A stretch of DNA of 64,000 nt. It comes from Bretschneidera sinensis. Its lineage: Eukaryota > Streptophyta > Magnoliopsida > Brassicales > Akaniaceae. The notes below the pieces were generated by a model. It was not told the origin of the DNA. It saw only the letters and a list, made by a program, of their open reading frames with translations, and searched no databases. Positions 36,096-48,080 of this stretch are shown here, piece after piece. Where the stretch lies: assembly GCA_023935145.1 (NCBI GenBank), contig CM043698.1, forward strand, positions 74,860,001-74,924,000, read 5' to 3'. The first letter of the stretch is position 1; each line of letters begins with the position of its first letter. Both the position numbers and the translations under genes were made by a program.

Positions 36096-38871
36096 TTGGA
36101 ATTAAAGCAGCTGCCAGAGCATTTAACTTATGCCTACTTAGGAGAGAAGAAGACATTACATGTGATTTTGGCTGCTAATTTGAGTATTGGAGAAGAAGAT
36201 AAATTATTAAGAGTTCTTAGGGAGCATAGATCTGCCATTAGATGGACCATTGCTGACATTAAGGGGATAAGTCCAGCCAAATACATGCATAATATCTACC
36301 TGGAGGATGAAGCAAGACCCACTTAAGATGCTCAAAGAAGACTTAACCCACACATGAAAGAGGTAGTAAATGTCGAGGTATTAAAATTGCTAGATGTTGG
36401 CATTATCTACCCCATCTCAGACAGTAAATGGGTAAGTCTGGTCCAAGTTGTTCCAAAAAAGAGTGGGATCACAGTAGTGAATAATGAGGATGAGGAGCTC
36501 ATACCTACAAGAAAAACAACTGGTTGGAGATTATGTATTGATTACTGAAGATTGAACAAAGTGACCAGAAAAGATCACTTCCCCTTGCCATTCATTGATC
36601 AGATGTTAGAGCAATTAGCTAGCCACAGCTATTATTGCTTCTTGGATGGGTACAGTAGGTACAACCAGATTGCCATAGCACCTGAGGATCAAGAAAAGAC
36701 TACTTTCACATGTCCTTTCGGCACATTTGCTTATCGAAGGATGTCATTCAGTTTATACAATGCACCAGCCACTTTTCAAAGATGTATGATAAGTATATTT
36801 TCCGATATGGTGGAGAAATACGTTTAGGTATTCATGGATGATTTCATTGTCTCTGGTTCCAATTTTGATGAATGCCTAAATCATCTAGAAAGTGTCCTAA
36901 AGAGATGTGAAGAGAGCAACTTAGTTCTGAATTGGGAGAAATGTCACTTTATGGTCCAACAAGGCATTGGGACATTCCATCTTCGACAAAAGGTATTGAG
37001 GTAGACAAGGCTAAAATAGACATCATTTCAAAGCTGCCTCCTCCTCTCACAATCAAAGGCGTTAGAAGTTTTCTTGGACATTCTGGTTTTTGTAGACGAT
37101 TCATCAATGATTTCTCCAAGATCTCAAGACCTCTTTGTGCATTATTAACTAAAGATACCAAATTTGAATGGACTGATAACTGTATGAAAGCTTTCAACAC
37201 ACTGAAGGATCTTCTCACCTCCACCCCAATAATGATGGCACCAGATTAAAATCTTCCATTCGAATTGATGTGCGATGCCAATGACTTCGCCTTGGTAGCT
37301 GTCTTAGGTCAAAGAGTCAATAAAGTACCTCATGCTATTTACTATGCTTCTAGAACTTTAAATGATGCTCAGCTTAACTATTCTACTACTGAAAAGGAAT
37401 TGTTAGCTATTATTTTTGCTTTAGAGAAATTTAGATCGTATCTTATTGGCTCTAAGGTTATTGTATTCACTGATCATGCTGCTTTGAGATACTGTTTTCT
37501 AAGAAAGATGCAAAGCCTAGGTTAATCATATGGGTACTCCTATTGCAAGAATTCGATTTGGAGATCAAAGACAAGAAAGACAGTGAGAATATGGTTGCAG
37601 ATCATTTATTGAGGCTGCCCTATAAGAATGACAAAAATGAGATGCCTCTGAATGAGAACTTCCCTGATGAACAATTGTTCGCACTAGAGGTAAAACTTTC
37701 ATGGTATGCTGATATTGTAAATTATCTAACTGCTAAGGTTTTTCCCCCAGGTATGACCACGCAAGGAAAGAAGCGGCTAATATCTATGTCTCGACACTAC
37801 CATTGGGATAATCCCTACCTTTTCAAATTATATCCCGATTAGATCATCTGACGGTGTGTCTCGGAAGAGGAGCATTTGAGCTTATTACAACATTGCCATC
37901 AGTTTGCTTGTGGAAGACATTTTGGGGCCAAGAAAACAACACTTAAGGTACTACAATCCGATTTTTATTGGCCTAATCTGTTTAAAGATGTCTTCACCTT
38001 TTGCAGCTCATGTGATAGATGCCAGCGGACAGTGGTGTTAAAGTTTCTACAGGATAAAATTTTTACCCAGTTCGGGACACCAAGAGCAATCATTAGTGAC
38101 GGTGGCAGCCACTTTCATCATCATTCTTTTGCCGCACTCATCAGAAAATGTGGAATCACCCATAAGGTTGGCATCCCATATCACCCTCAAACTAGTGGCT
38201 AAGTGGAGATAAGTAACCGAGAAATCAAAAGCATCTTAGAGAGGACCGTGAATCCTAGTTGGAAGGATTGGTCTTTACGACTCAATGATGCTCTACGGGC
38301 ATACAGGACAGCTTACAAGACACCAATTAGGATGTCCCCATACCGCTTAGTCTTTGGAAAAGCATGCTATCTACCAGTAGAGCTAGAACATCGAGCATAT
38401 TGGGCCACTAAACAATTTAACTTTGATATGAAACAAGCGGGTGAGAAAAGGAGGTTGCACTTAAATGAGCTAGAAGAATTAAGATATGATGCTTATGAGA
38501 ACGCCAAGCTTTACAAGGAAAGGGCAAAAGCCTATCATGACAAACAACTAGTGTAAAAAGAGTTTCACGTAAGACAGAGGGTGCTACTTTATTATTCAAA
38601 ATTAAGGTTGTTCCCAGGCAAACTAAAGTCTCGTTGGGCTGGTCCGTATGTGGTCACCAAGGTCTTTCCTCATGGTGCTTTGGAGATTCACAACTCAAAT
38701 AGTAATCAGACATTTACAGTCAATGGACACCGAGTTAAACCATACCTTGATCTCAACATACCCCCTCTAGACGTGGACTTGACACTTCAAATCGTACAAT
38801 ATATAGCTGATCCAAGAACACCTGAAACACTTGAATTTCCAGTTTCTACTGCACATGACGTCATTCCCTGA
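36096..38871 (+). pseudogene. Gypsy B RT, RNase H and integrase remnant
   Basis: RT spans about 36090-36950 with GWRLCIDY, KDHFPLPFIDQMLEQLASH, CPFGTFAYRRM and the FMDD active site (VFMDDFIVSG, about 36828-36857), interrupted by stops at 36324, 36546 and 36825. After a frameshift the connection and RNase H follow (36932-37525; [26 protein letters not shown]), then another shift. The integrase (37543-38871) keeps the HHCC finger (HQFACGRHF..CSSCDRCQ). It then jumps directly from CQRTVV to LKFLQDKIFTQFGTPRAIIS: roughly 60 residues including the first catalytic aspartate (GIDFMG) are deleted. YHPQTSG, a stop, VEISNRE and [15 protein letters not shown] follow. Ends TGA 38871. Confidence 0.92.
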
Positions 38872-40414
38872 TGCAATGCGATCGAGCGCACATACACCGT
38901 GCAATCAAGCGCATTTACACCAGAAGCTACACTCCAATACCTAAAACAAGTAGTTTTCCCCATCTAATGACCAGCAGTGAGAGGATACCCCGTCTGGCTG
39001 AAGACGTAAAACTTAGTACTTATGGGAGGCACCCCACAGCATATCCTTTTTATTATAGTATTTTTTTTACTTTTATTAATATTTATGTTTATATTTAATT
39101 ATTTATTATCCATATTTCTTGTTTTCCGGCACAATGTTTGTTTTTCTTTGTCAGGAACTTAGTGCGTTCATCCAGTTCAAGTTCAGGGGTGTGCTACGAG
39201 CAATGCAAGAAATCTAGTTCTCCATCTTCCAGGTCAGATCTTTCTATGTCACACACACACTAGGGATAATGTGTATATTAAGTTTGGGGGTAGTGGGAGA
39301 CACTGACACATGTACGCACTTGAAACACATGCACACACTATGTCCCAGTTTTTTTTTTATAGAAAAGATAAATACATGTTCATTTTGTGTTAAAAATTTT
39401 GGTTGATTTAAAACATGATAAAACTTCATTATTAAGCTTAAAATCTAGAACACATAGTCTTTTAAATAGGAATTTTAAAAGTTTAGTTACCTACCTCAAG
39501 GCACTTAAGAATTTATGAGTTTGATCCAAATCTGACAAGAGCACATTAGCACGCATTTGTGTGGGGTATGACATATAATTCTTATATACATGTTTCCATA
39601 ACCTAACTATAAATCAAATAACTTGTTAGAAGAACATCTGGGCATGAGAAAATATCCATCATGCAAAAAGAGAATAAAAAGCTTCTAATGATCATTAAAA
39701 ACTTTTCACTGAGTAACTAGACCTCTTGCCTCAGTAAGCAATGAGTGTTCACGACAAAAGGTGGGAATTAAGCATTTAATTATCATAATAAAAAATTTCA
39801 TTGAGTAATTGGGCCTTTTGCCTCAGTAAGCAGTGAGTGTTCGCGTCAAAAGGTGAGAATTTCACTTGGAAGCATTAAGACATGTTAGTTCCGTAGCCTT
39901 TTTGACTCGAGTTAATAAGTCCTTAGGGGTGTCTTTACACCTAACGCCCAAAACCATCTGGTTTGGGAGTCATTGGCGAAACACTCGTCACAAGGGCTAA
40001 TTAGAAAGCTCAATGAAACTCAACATGAATCTTATGATGGAAGAAAAAGAAAAGAAGTAAGCACTATGCCATCTTTGTTCTATTTGATAAGAAATTTGAT
40101 GAAGGTTTGGACATCGAAACACTATACATTAAAATTATTTGGAAGCCCCATCTTCTATGTGCTAATTCATCACACATAAATCAAACTTGCGATGCCTTAA
40201 GCCAACCTTAGGTAAGTAACATGAGCTTTTAAAATCTTTATTCACTACAAAAATGTGTTTTTATTATAAGTTTACTCATGAACTGTCATCATGGTTTTAT
40301 GTGCAACCCAAATTTTTGGATATCATGAAGAACGAATTTATCTTTAAATTTTGTTTTAATTTAGTCTTTCATTTTGTATTGCTAAGGGACTAGCAATATG
40401 TAAGTTTGGGGGTA
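38872..40414 (+). other. Gypsy B 3' untranslated region; site of the deleted extra ORF
   Basis: Two motif copies (38877-38890 and 38900-38913) follow pol. From about 38966 (GACCAGCAGTGA) the sequence matches A from the last codons of the extra ORF (GATCAGCAGTGA, 29315-29326) onward. The extra ORF body is therefore missing here. GGGAGGCACCCC lies at 39024-39035; polypurine tract AAGTTTGGGGGTA precedes the LTR. Confidence 0.75.
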
Positions 40415-41698
40415 TGATAAGAGCTTAAATAGTCATATTTAAACCCCTTAATTTACGCTTGTTCGGTTATTTGTTTACATATTTTAGTAGATTCTATTTC
40501 ATTTTCGTGTTTTATGTGTTTTTATAGGGCTTTGACAAAAAGATGACATTTTGGCATTCTAAGGAATAAAAAGTGAAGTTCTGCAATCCAGCAAGGTCTG
40601 CTCGAGCACACTTCCCTTGTGATCTAGTGCATAGGCACACAAGCGCACATTTAGAAGGCTCGAGCGCACACATGCGCTCGAGCACAGATCTATACGATCG
40701 AGCGCACATGCTCCAGAGGCGGCAGAGACAGAATTGGAATGAAGTCTCTAGACCTTAAAAAGGAAATTAAGGTTTTGGGGCACCCTTAGAACCCTATATA
40801 TAGCCTTGTAAAACATAGAAAAAACATTTTTTGATTGAGCTTGAAATTGTAAGCTTTGGAGAGGAATTGACGACTCGTCTCCTCGGCATTCTTCGGGTTT
40901 TATTTTTCTGTTTTTAGTTAGTTATGGTTATGATGTTTAGTTTACTGAACATGTGTAACTAACCTCCTAATAAGGCTTGGTTGAAGCCCTAATTATGCTT
41001 TCCTTTATATATGATCATTGATTACCTTTGCTAATAGCCATGTTATGATGCTTTAATTGATTAATGCTTGTGTTTATTTAAATTCCTCATATGTGTGTGT
41101 CTGATCAACGTATGCATGTGGTATGGATAAGTTAGTTAGATCAATTTGGATGACCTAGTCCTGGGTTTAACAATAGTAACAAAAGATATCTACACTGGAT
41201 TCTTGGATGAATCAACATGGGAAACCGGGAGTGGACCAAGCCCTAGGTCCTATACGGTTGTCGATTTCCACAGCACTTATGCTCTCTTAAGGAATAACTT
41301 AGTATACATCATGCTGAATCCCTTAAGAGAGAAAAGAGTTAGAGTATACACCATGCCTAACTAATTGCTTAAGGAGATCAATAGCCTAAGGAGTGCACCA
41401 AGCCCTTATGGTTGGCAACCATTAGGTATTCATGATAAGGCTATAGCATTGGCATTTTACTTAATAGGAAAGTATGATTAGTGGTGGATATCAAAGCCCT
41501 ATGTTCTTCTCATTACTAATTCACACTCAAACATCTATTTCTATTTTCTATATTGAAAAACTAATTTTAAATCGAAATTAATCAATCCCTGAGGAGATGA
41601 TCTTGCACTTGCACACTATGCTACTATTGACCTTGTCCACTTGCAAGTAAAACTGAACAATTATTTGCTTATTAATTTAGGTAGATAAACGCACAACA
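40415..41698 (+). repeat. Gypsy B 3' LTR
   Basis: TGATAAGAGC..GCACAACA. Motif copies at 40597-40610, about 40657-40668, 40673-40686 and 40692-40705 precede the TATATATA box at about 40795-40802. The GTACC duplication follows at 41699-41703. Confidence 0.94.
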
Positions 41699-41703
41699 GT
41701 ACC

Positions 41704-42420
41704 TTCTATAGCCTTAAAAGTGGGACTTTTAACTTGACCCAGTCGACTAGTACTAAGACCCTGTCGACTGGTAATTCAAAAAATATGACCGTTGAAGCAC
41801 CAGACTTAAGTACCAAAATGTACCAAATTAGTACCAAACGGCCATATTAATTCAAGGCTATATAAACCCACTCCATTGAGCATTTCAAAAAAAAGAGATT
41901 ACACATTCAATCAAGTTTTTACTCATTAATACACAAAAGCTTTGAAATATTTATTGTTGAGCCATTCTTCAAGCTTTAGCTTGAAAGAGAGATATTATTC
42001 AGTTGTATAAGCTTTCATTGCTGTCTCTCTACTATTTACTTTAGAGAAACTCATTTATTGTAAAGGGATTAGCTTCCGAAAGGAAAAGATTAGCTTCCAA
42101 GAGGAAGGGATTTGCTTCCAAGAGGAAGAGACTGATTGTAAGGTTTGTGCAACACCCGTAAAGTTGCACGACTGAGTTTCTTAGTGGATTACTTCAAGGA
42201 GGTTCCTTAAAGAGAGTGGACATAGGGTCGAAACAAATCCGATATTGTCGAACCATTATAAACTGAGTTTGCATCTTCTATTCCTTAAACTATTTTGTTT
42301 AAAGCATATTACTTGTTTACATGCTTGTGGTCTTACTTGTTTTTATAAACTTGTGATTAATTTGCGAAAGTTTTTATATACCCAATTCACTCCCCTCTTG
42401 GGTTGAAACTTCAGTCTACA
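41704..42420 (+). repeat. Copia D 5' LTR, second part
   Basis: Continues the LTR after Gypsy B; aligns with about 50672-51376. TATA box TATATAAA at 41859-41866 and CAGTCGACTAG/TGTCGACTGG motifs at about 41747-41782. Ends CAGTCTACA, followed by the primer-binding site. Confidence 0.92.
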
Positions 42421-42422
42421 AT

Positions 42423-42434
42423 TGGTATCAGAGC
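42423..42434 (+). other. Copia D primer-binding site
   Basis: TGGTATCAGAGC, a perfect complement to the plant initiator tRNA-Met 3' end, two bases after the LTR. Confidence 0.93.
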
Positions 42435-42475
42435 ATCATTCTCAATTTTAGGCTTAATATCCTTGAGTTAATCCG

Positions 42476-44542
42476 ATGGCAGCAAATAGCTATTCTGAGG
42501 GACACTCCTACACTAGCCTCCTTTGTTCAATGGTTCTAACCATAACTATTTGAAAAACATGATGAAAATCTTTGTCGAGGGACAAGATTATAATCTATGG
42601 AGAGTCATTGAGGAAAGACCTAGAATTCTGTCAAAAGAAATAACTATTGGAGAAATCAATCATACACTGCTTAAACTCAAATCTGAGTTCAATGATGAGG
42701 ATTGTAGAATGATGTCTCTCAATAGTGGAGCCACAAGTATTTTATATTATGCTTTGGATATATCTGAATATAATAAAATTTCTGCATGTGTTTCGGCTAA
42801 AGAGATTTGGGATAAATTGCAAGTTACATATGAAGGAACTAGCGAAGTTAAAAAATCAAAAATCTATGTGCTAGTATCCGAATATGAATCTTTTAGAATG
42901 TCTCCTAACGAAAAAATTTCTCAAATGCACTCATGTTTCACAACTATTGTTAATGGTTTGAAGCTTCTTGGTAGGAACATTGAGGAGTTTGAACTAACAA
43001 GAAAAATCTTAAGATCTTTGCCACCCACTTGGAAAGCAAAGAAGACTGCCATCACGAAGGCCAAAGATCTCGACAAACTTGACATCGAAACTCCTCTCGG
43101 ATCATTATTGACATATGAGATGGAAGAAATGAATCTCATTGTCAATGATGAAGAGAAGAAGAAAAATGTGATTACTCTCAAAGCCTCTACATGTTACAGA
43201 GAAGAAGAAATGGAAGAAGAAGTGGAGAGCAGCGAAGAAGATGGCAAGATGGCTTTAATCACCAGATGGTTTCACAGATTCTTGAAGAAAAGCAAGAAAC
43301 CTTACACAAAGGATTCCACTTCAAAAAGGGAACCACTTGTGTGTTATGGATGCAAAAAGCCCCTGTCACATCAAGGCCGATTGTACGGTTACAAGCAAAC
43401 CATACAAAAGCATCAAGAAGAAAGCTATGATTGCAACCACTTGGAGTGATGACGAAGAAGAAGACTCCTTGGATAAAGAAATCTGATACGAGGAAATTGC
43501 CAACCTATGTCTTATGGCAATCGATGATGAAAATGAGGAATTATCTTCTCCCTCTTCAAAAAATAACATTGTTAGTAGTAGTGAAGAATTGCTAGAAGTC
43601 ATAAATGAAATGCATGAAGAATTAAAGAAATTTGATTCTAAGAATTCTACTCTTAAGAAAGAGGTGTTGTCTCTTTTTAAAGAGATGATAAGTCTAAAAA
43701 AAGAAAAAGATAAACTATCTTCATTGCTTTATGATTCTTCTCAAGATTTTCTTAAAGATGAAAATGAAAACTTAAAGAAGAAGATATTAGAATTGAATGG
43801 CACAATATCTAGACTCATGCCTGGAAAAGAAAAGCTTGATGAAGTGCTATCTTGCCAAAGATTAAGTGGAGGAAAATTCAGGTTAGGATATTCTCCATTA
43901 GGCAAGTAAAAATCAAAGGAGAGCTTATTCATGAAAGCGTCATGTGTGAATGAAGCCTCTACTTCAAAGATCATTAGCAAGGTCAAAAGCATACCCTTAA
44001 TGAATACTAGCAAGTTTAGAAATGCTAATTCTAATGCATATACAAAAATGAAACATCCTAGAAACACTCATGCTTATATGTATACTCATTCAAGAAATGC
44101 TTATACACATCCTAGGAGTAACCATCATATGCATCTTAAAAATAATATGTATACTCAAGACTTGCACATTGCACATGCATATCCTAGGAATTATCATCAT
44201 GGTTATCCTAGAAATAATATACATATTCATAATAATGCAAGTATGTTTTCAAGGAATTATCATCATACATTTCCTGGAAATGACACGTATATTCCTCACA
44301 TTAGTAACATGTATCCTAGGAATACTTATCCTAAGAATTATAGACATGAACAACTAAGTCATCCTAGAAATTTCAATAACTATTATCCTAGGATTATGCA
44401 TTATCAACATGTCTATAGATCACCATATGCTGTTAAGAAAGTATGGGTCCCAAAAGGAACCATATTTTCAAGGACTAACCCCAAAGGACCCAAGAAATTT
44501 TGTGTGCTTAAAAATGCAATTGTGTATCCTTGTGTGATGTAG
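42476..44542 (+). pseudogene. Copia D gag remnant
   Basis: Probable start ATG 42476 (MAANSYSEGHSYT), with a one-base loss near 42513 before LFNGSNHNYLKN. The main gag part (42523-43360) has the DYNLWRVIEE and IWDKLQVTYEGTSEVKKSKI blocks of Copia gag. The zinc knuckle CYGCKKP.H.K.DC (about 43340-43385) is split by another frameshift. Downstream frame 2 (43465-44542) holds a Lys/Glu-rich coiled coil (about 43600-43830) and then a His/Tyr/Asn/Pro-rich disordered stretch with repeated YPRNYHH-like units (about 44000-44420). The frame ends in TAG 44540-44542, after which protease continues in the same frame. Confidence 0.88.
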
Positions 44543-47500
44543 ATATATCTCCACACCAAGGAAAAAAGTAACTGTTGGTACATTGATAGTGGATGCTCAA
44601 AGCACATGACCGGTGATAAAAGTGTATTCAAAGAGTTAACTCTAAGAGATGGTGGACTTGTCACCATTGGAGACAACACAAAAATAATGATCATCGGGCA
44701 TGGAAAAGTTGGTAATGATTTCTCAACCATTGATAATGTATTGTTAGTACAAGGGCTTAAGCCAAATTTACTAAGCATTAGTCAACTATGTGACAAAGGC
44801 AACAAAGTCATATTTGAAACCTCTCATTGTCTAGTTATAGACATCAAGAGTAATAAGATCAAGTTTGTTGGCCATAGACATGAAAATGTCTATATAGTTG
44901 ATTTAAAATCATTGCATTTAGAAAATGAAAAATGTTTTCCAGCAATTAGTGAAAACCCATGGCTATGACATAGAAGGCTTGGTCATGTGAACATGAATTT
45001 TCTTAAAATCATTTCAAGAAAAGATTTAGTCATTGGACTTCCCAAAATCAATTTTGAAAAAGACAAAGAATGTGATGCTTGTCAAATGGGAAAATAAACT
45101 ATGATTTATTTTAAATCAAAGAATATAGTCTCAACTACTAGATCATTGGAACTTTTACATATGATTTATTTGGTCCAATATGTACCATTAGTCTAGGTGG
45201 CCATCAATATACTCATGTTATTGTTGATGACTATTCAAGATATACCTTTGTTATCTTTATTGCTTACAAGGATGAAACTTTCAAAGGATTTGAAAACTTT
45301 TGCAAAAATGTTCAAAATGAAAAAGGTATTTGTATTTCAAGCATTAGAAGTGATCATGGAAAAGAATTTGAAAACGAAAGTTTTTCAAAATTTTGTGATG
45401 AAAATGGAATTGATCACAACTTTTCAGCTCCTAGAACTCCTCAACAAAATGGAGTTGTTGAGAGAAAAAATAAAGCTCTAGAAGAATTTGCAAGAACAAT
45501 GCTTTGTGAAAATAGCTTACCAAAATACTTTTGGACTGAAGCGGTAAACACTTCTTGCTATATCTTGAATAGAATTTTAATTAGGCCTATACTTGACAAA
45601 ACTCCGTATGAATTATGGAAAGGTAGAAAACCTAATATCTCTTATTTTTCATACATTTGGTTGTAAATACTTCATCCTAAATAACAATAAAACTATTTTG
45701 GGTAAATTTGACTTTAAAACTGATAAATGGATATTTTTAGGATATTCAACCTCTAGTAAGGCTTATAGAGTCTTCAACAAGAGAACTCTAGTGGTAAAAG
45801 AATCCGTACATGTAACTCTTGATGAGTCTAACCCAATTAGTAGTAGAGAAGTTTCTTTCAATGATAATGCAAATTTCATTCCAAGAACGAAGGTACCTAC
45901 TCCCATTGTTGACCCAAAGGAGAGTTCATCTCAAACAAATCAAGAGATGGAAACTCGCAAATTGGACCAACCATCTAAAAGTCAACAAGATGATAGTCTT
46001 CCCAAAGATTGGAGGTATATGAATTATCATCCAGTCGATCAAGTGATTGGTGATCCTTCACAATGGGTAAGAACTCGTTCCTCAATTAGAAATATTTGCA
46101 AGTATGTAGCTTATTAGTCTCAAATAGAACCTAAGACATTTACAGAAGTTGAAAAAGATAATGATTGGATAATTGCCATACAAGAAGAAATAAATCAATT
46201 TGAAAGAAACAATGTATGGAATCTAGTTCCTAGACCTAAGAATCATACAATAATAGGAACTAAATGGGTATTTAGAAATAAGATTGATGAAAATGGAATA
46301 GTAACTAGGAACAAGGCTATACTAGTTACTAAGGGATATAATCAAGAAGAAGGAATAGACTTTGATGAGACCTATACTCCCGCAGAAGGATTAGAAGCTA
46401 TTTGAATATTATTAGCCTTTGCATGCTTTAACAAATTTAAATTATTTCAAATAGATGTAAAGAGTGCCATTTTAAATGGTTTTATAGAAGAAGAGGTTTA
46501 CATTAAGCAACCTTTTGGATTTGAGAATCCTAGTCTTCCAAATCATGTTTACAAGCTTTCTAAAGCATATGGGTTGAAACAAGCTCCAAGAGCATGGTAT
46601 GAAAGACTAAGTAAATTTTTTATTGACAATAATTTTATAAGAGGTAAAGTAGACACAACCCTCTTCATAAAAACTCATATAAATGACACTCTGCTAGTCC
46701 AAATATATGTTGATGATATTATATTTGGTGCTACTAATGAATTTATGTGTCAAGAGTTTGCCAAGTGCATGCAAGGTGAATTTGAAATGAGCATGATGGG
46801 AGAGCTTACCTACTTCCTTGGACTTCAAATCAAACAATTGAAAGGAGACATCTTCATCAATCAATCAAAATACACTACGAACCTACCAAAGAGGTTCATG
46901 ATGGAAAGCTCAAAGCCACTTGTTACACCTATGAGCACCTCAACAAAACTTGATCTTGATGAAGGAGGTAAATGAATAGATACTAAATATTATAGAAGCA
47001 TGATAGGAGATTTACTTTATTTGACTGCAAGTAGACCTGATATTATGTTCAGTGTATGCATGTGTGCTAGATTTCAGGCTAATTATATTGAATCACATAT
47101 AGTTACTGTAAAAAAGATCCTTAGATATTTACAATGAACTCAAAACCTAGGGTTATGGTACTCTAGAGATTCATCTTTTGAGCTTGTAGGATATTCAGAT
47201 GCTGATTTTGCGGGGTGTAGGTTAGATAGAAAGAGCACAAAACATGCCTATTCTTAAGTACACTGTTAACCTCTTGGTTTTCTAAGAAACAAAACTCTAT
47301 TGCACTATCAACTGCCGAGGCGGAATATGTAGCAGCTGAAAGTTGTTGTGCCCAAGTGTTGTAGATTAAACAACAATTAGAAGACTATGACATGAACTTT
47401 AAAAGTATCCCAATACATTGTGATAATATTAGTGCTATCAACCTAACCAAGAACCCTATTCAGCGCTTTAGAACTAAACACATAGAAATTAGACATCATT

Positions 47501-47658
47501 TCTTAATAGACCATGCTAAAAAAGGTGATATTAGACTAGAATTCATACCTTCAGAAGATCAAATAGCTGACATTCTTACAAAACCTCTAAGTGAAGCTAG
47601 TTTTTGCAAAATTAGACTGTTAATGGGATTGTTAGATTATGATAAACTATATGCCTAA
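44543..47658 (+). pseudogene. Copia D pol remnant: protease, integrase, RT, RNase H
   Basis: Protease: NWYIDSGCSKHMTGD (from about 44572, catalytic DSG). Pre-integrase block HRRLGHVNMNFLKIISRKDL after a TGA at about 44966. Integrase in a shifted frame: VDDYSRYTFV, RSDHGKEFENESF, PQQNGVVERKN, so all three acidic residues are visible. RT: GTKWVFRNKID, LFQIDVKSAILNGFIEEEVY, GLKQAPRAWYERL, and YVDD at about 46707 (VQIYVDDIIFGATN). RNase H: GYSDADFAGCRLDRKST, AEAEYVAAESCCAQ (shifted), FRTKHIEIRHHFL, DILTKPL; ends TAA 47658. Stops and frameshifts make it inactive. The block sequence fits the SIRE/Maximus type of Copia. Confidence 0.92.
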
Positions 47659-47798
47659 TTGCATCATCATTCATTATTTGCATACTTGACATCTAGTGAA
47701 AGAATATTAAACCTTATTTAATATTTCCCTCACTCAAGATGGCATAGATAAACAAAATTCGTGCTAAGATTCAAGACTAAATTTTTTTTCTAAAGGGT

Positions 47799-48060
47799 CC
47801 AGTCGACTGGTAAGTCTATCCCACTCGACGGTAATTCTCTGCCTAATCTCTCAGTCTACTGGTATATCTATACCAGTCGACTAGTAATCAAAAACCTTGT
47901 TTGGAGCCATTTTTTGAAAATTAGTTAACCACCCAATCGGTTGGTATCCTTGTGCTAGTTTACCCAGTTAACTGGTATCTGGACCCAGTTGACTCGTATG
48001 TGAAACTTTTCAAATCTACAAAGGACCCAGTCGACTGGTACCCTAACCCCAGTTGACTGA
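47799..48060. promoter_or_regulatory. Internal array of CCAGTCGACTGG-type palindromes in Copia D
   Basis: Nine copies or variants, most of them followed by GTA/TA: CCAGTCGACTGG at 47799-47810 and 48027-48038, CCAGTCGACTAG at 47873, CCAATCGGTTGG at 47933, CCAGTTAACTGG at 47963, CCAGTTGACTCG at 47983, CCAGTTGACTGA at 48049, and degenerate copies near 47820 and 47851. The same motif is clustered in the U3 of both D LTRs. It lies between the pol stop and the extra ORF, immediately before a TATA box. A promoter role is inferred. Confidence 0.6.
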
Positions 48061-48070
48061 TATCGCGATT

Positions 48071-48080
48071 CTATAAATAG
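48071..48080 (+). promoter_or_regulatory. Internal TATA box ahead of the Copia D extra ORF
   Basis: CTATAAATAG, 11 bases after the last palindrome of the array and about 215 bp before the ATG at 48295. In the LTR the same arrangement is palindrome cluster, then TATATAAA (50816-50823). Confidence 0.55.

Larger units (their letters stand above)
23254..41698 (+). mobile_element. Gypsy B (Athila-like), inserted in Copia D 5' LTR
   Basis: Starts TGATAAG at 23254 and ends GCACAACA at 41698. Perfect target duplication GTACC at 23249-23253 and 41699-41703. Gypsy A is inserted after only 7 bp, so B's 5' LTR is 23254-23260 plus 32034-33311 and its 3' LTR is 40415-41698 (both about 1285 bp). Without A, B is about 9.7 kb. 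It holds gag-protease and RT-RNase H-integrase in Athila style (primer site TTTTGGCATCGTTGTTGGGG, polypurine tract AAGTTTGGGGGTA). It lacks the extra ORF found in A. Confidence 0.95.

Noticed and set aside
23254..41698. Simple tandem array of two Gypsy elements sharing LTRs
   Set aside because: The ATAAG duplication around A and the GTACC duplication around B show insertion of A into B's LTR, not head-to-tail sharing.
45197..45481. 94-residue plus-strand frame within Copia D pol
   Set aside because: Leu/Met/Lys-rich shadow; the next frame reads the integrase core (VDDYS, RSDHGKEF, NGVVERKN).
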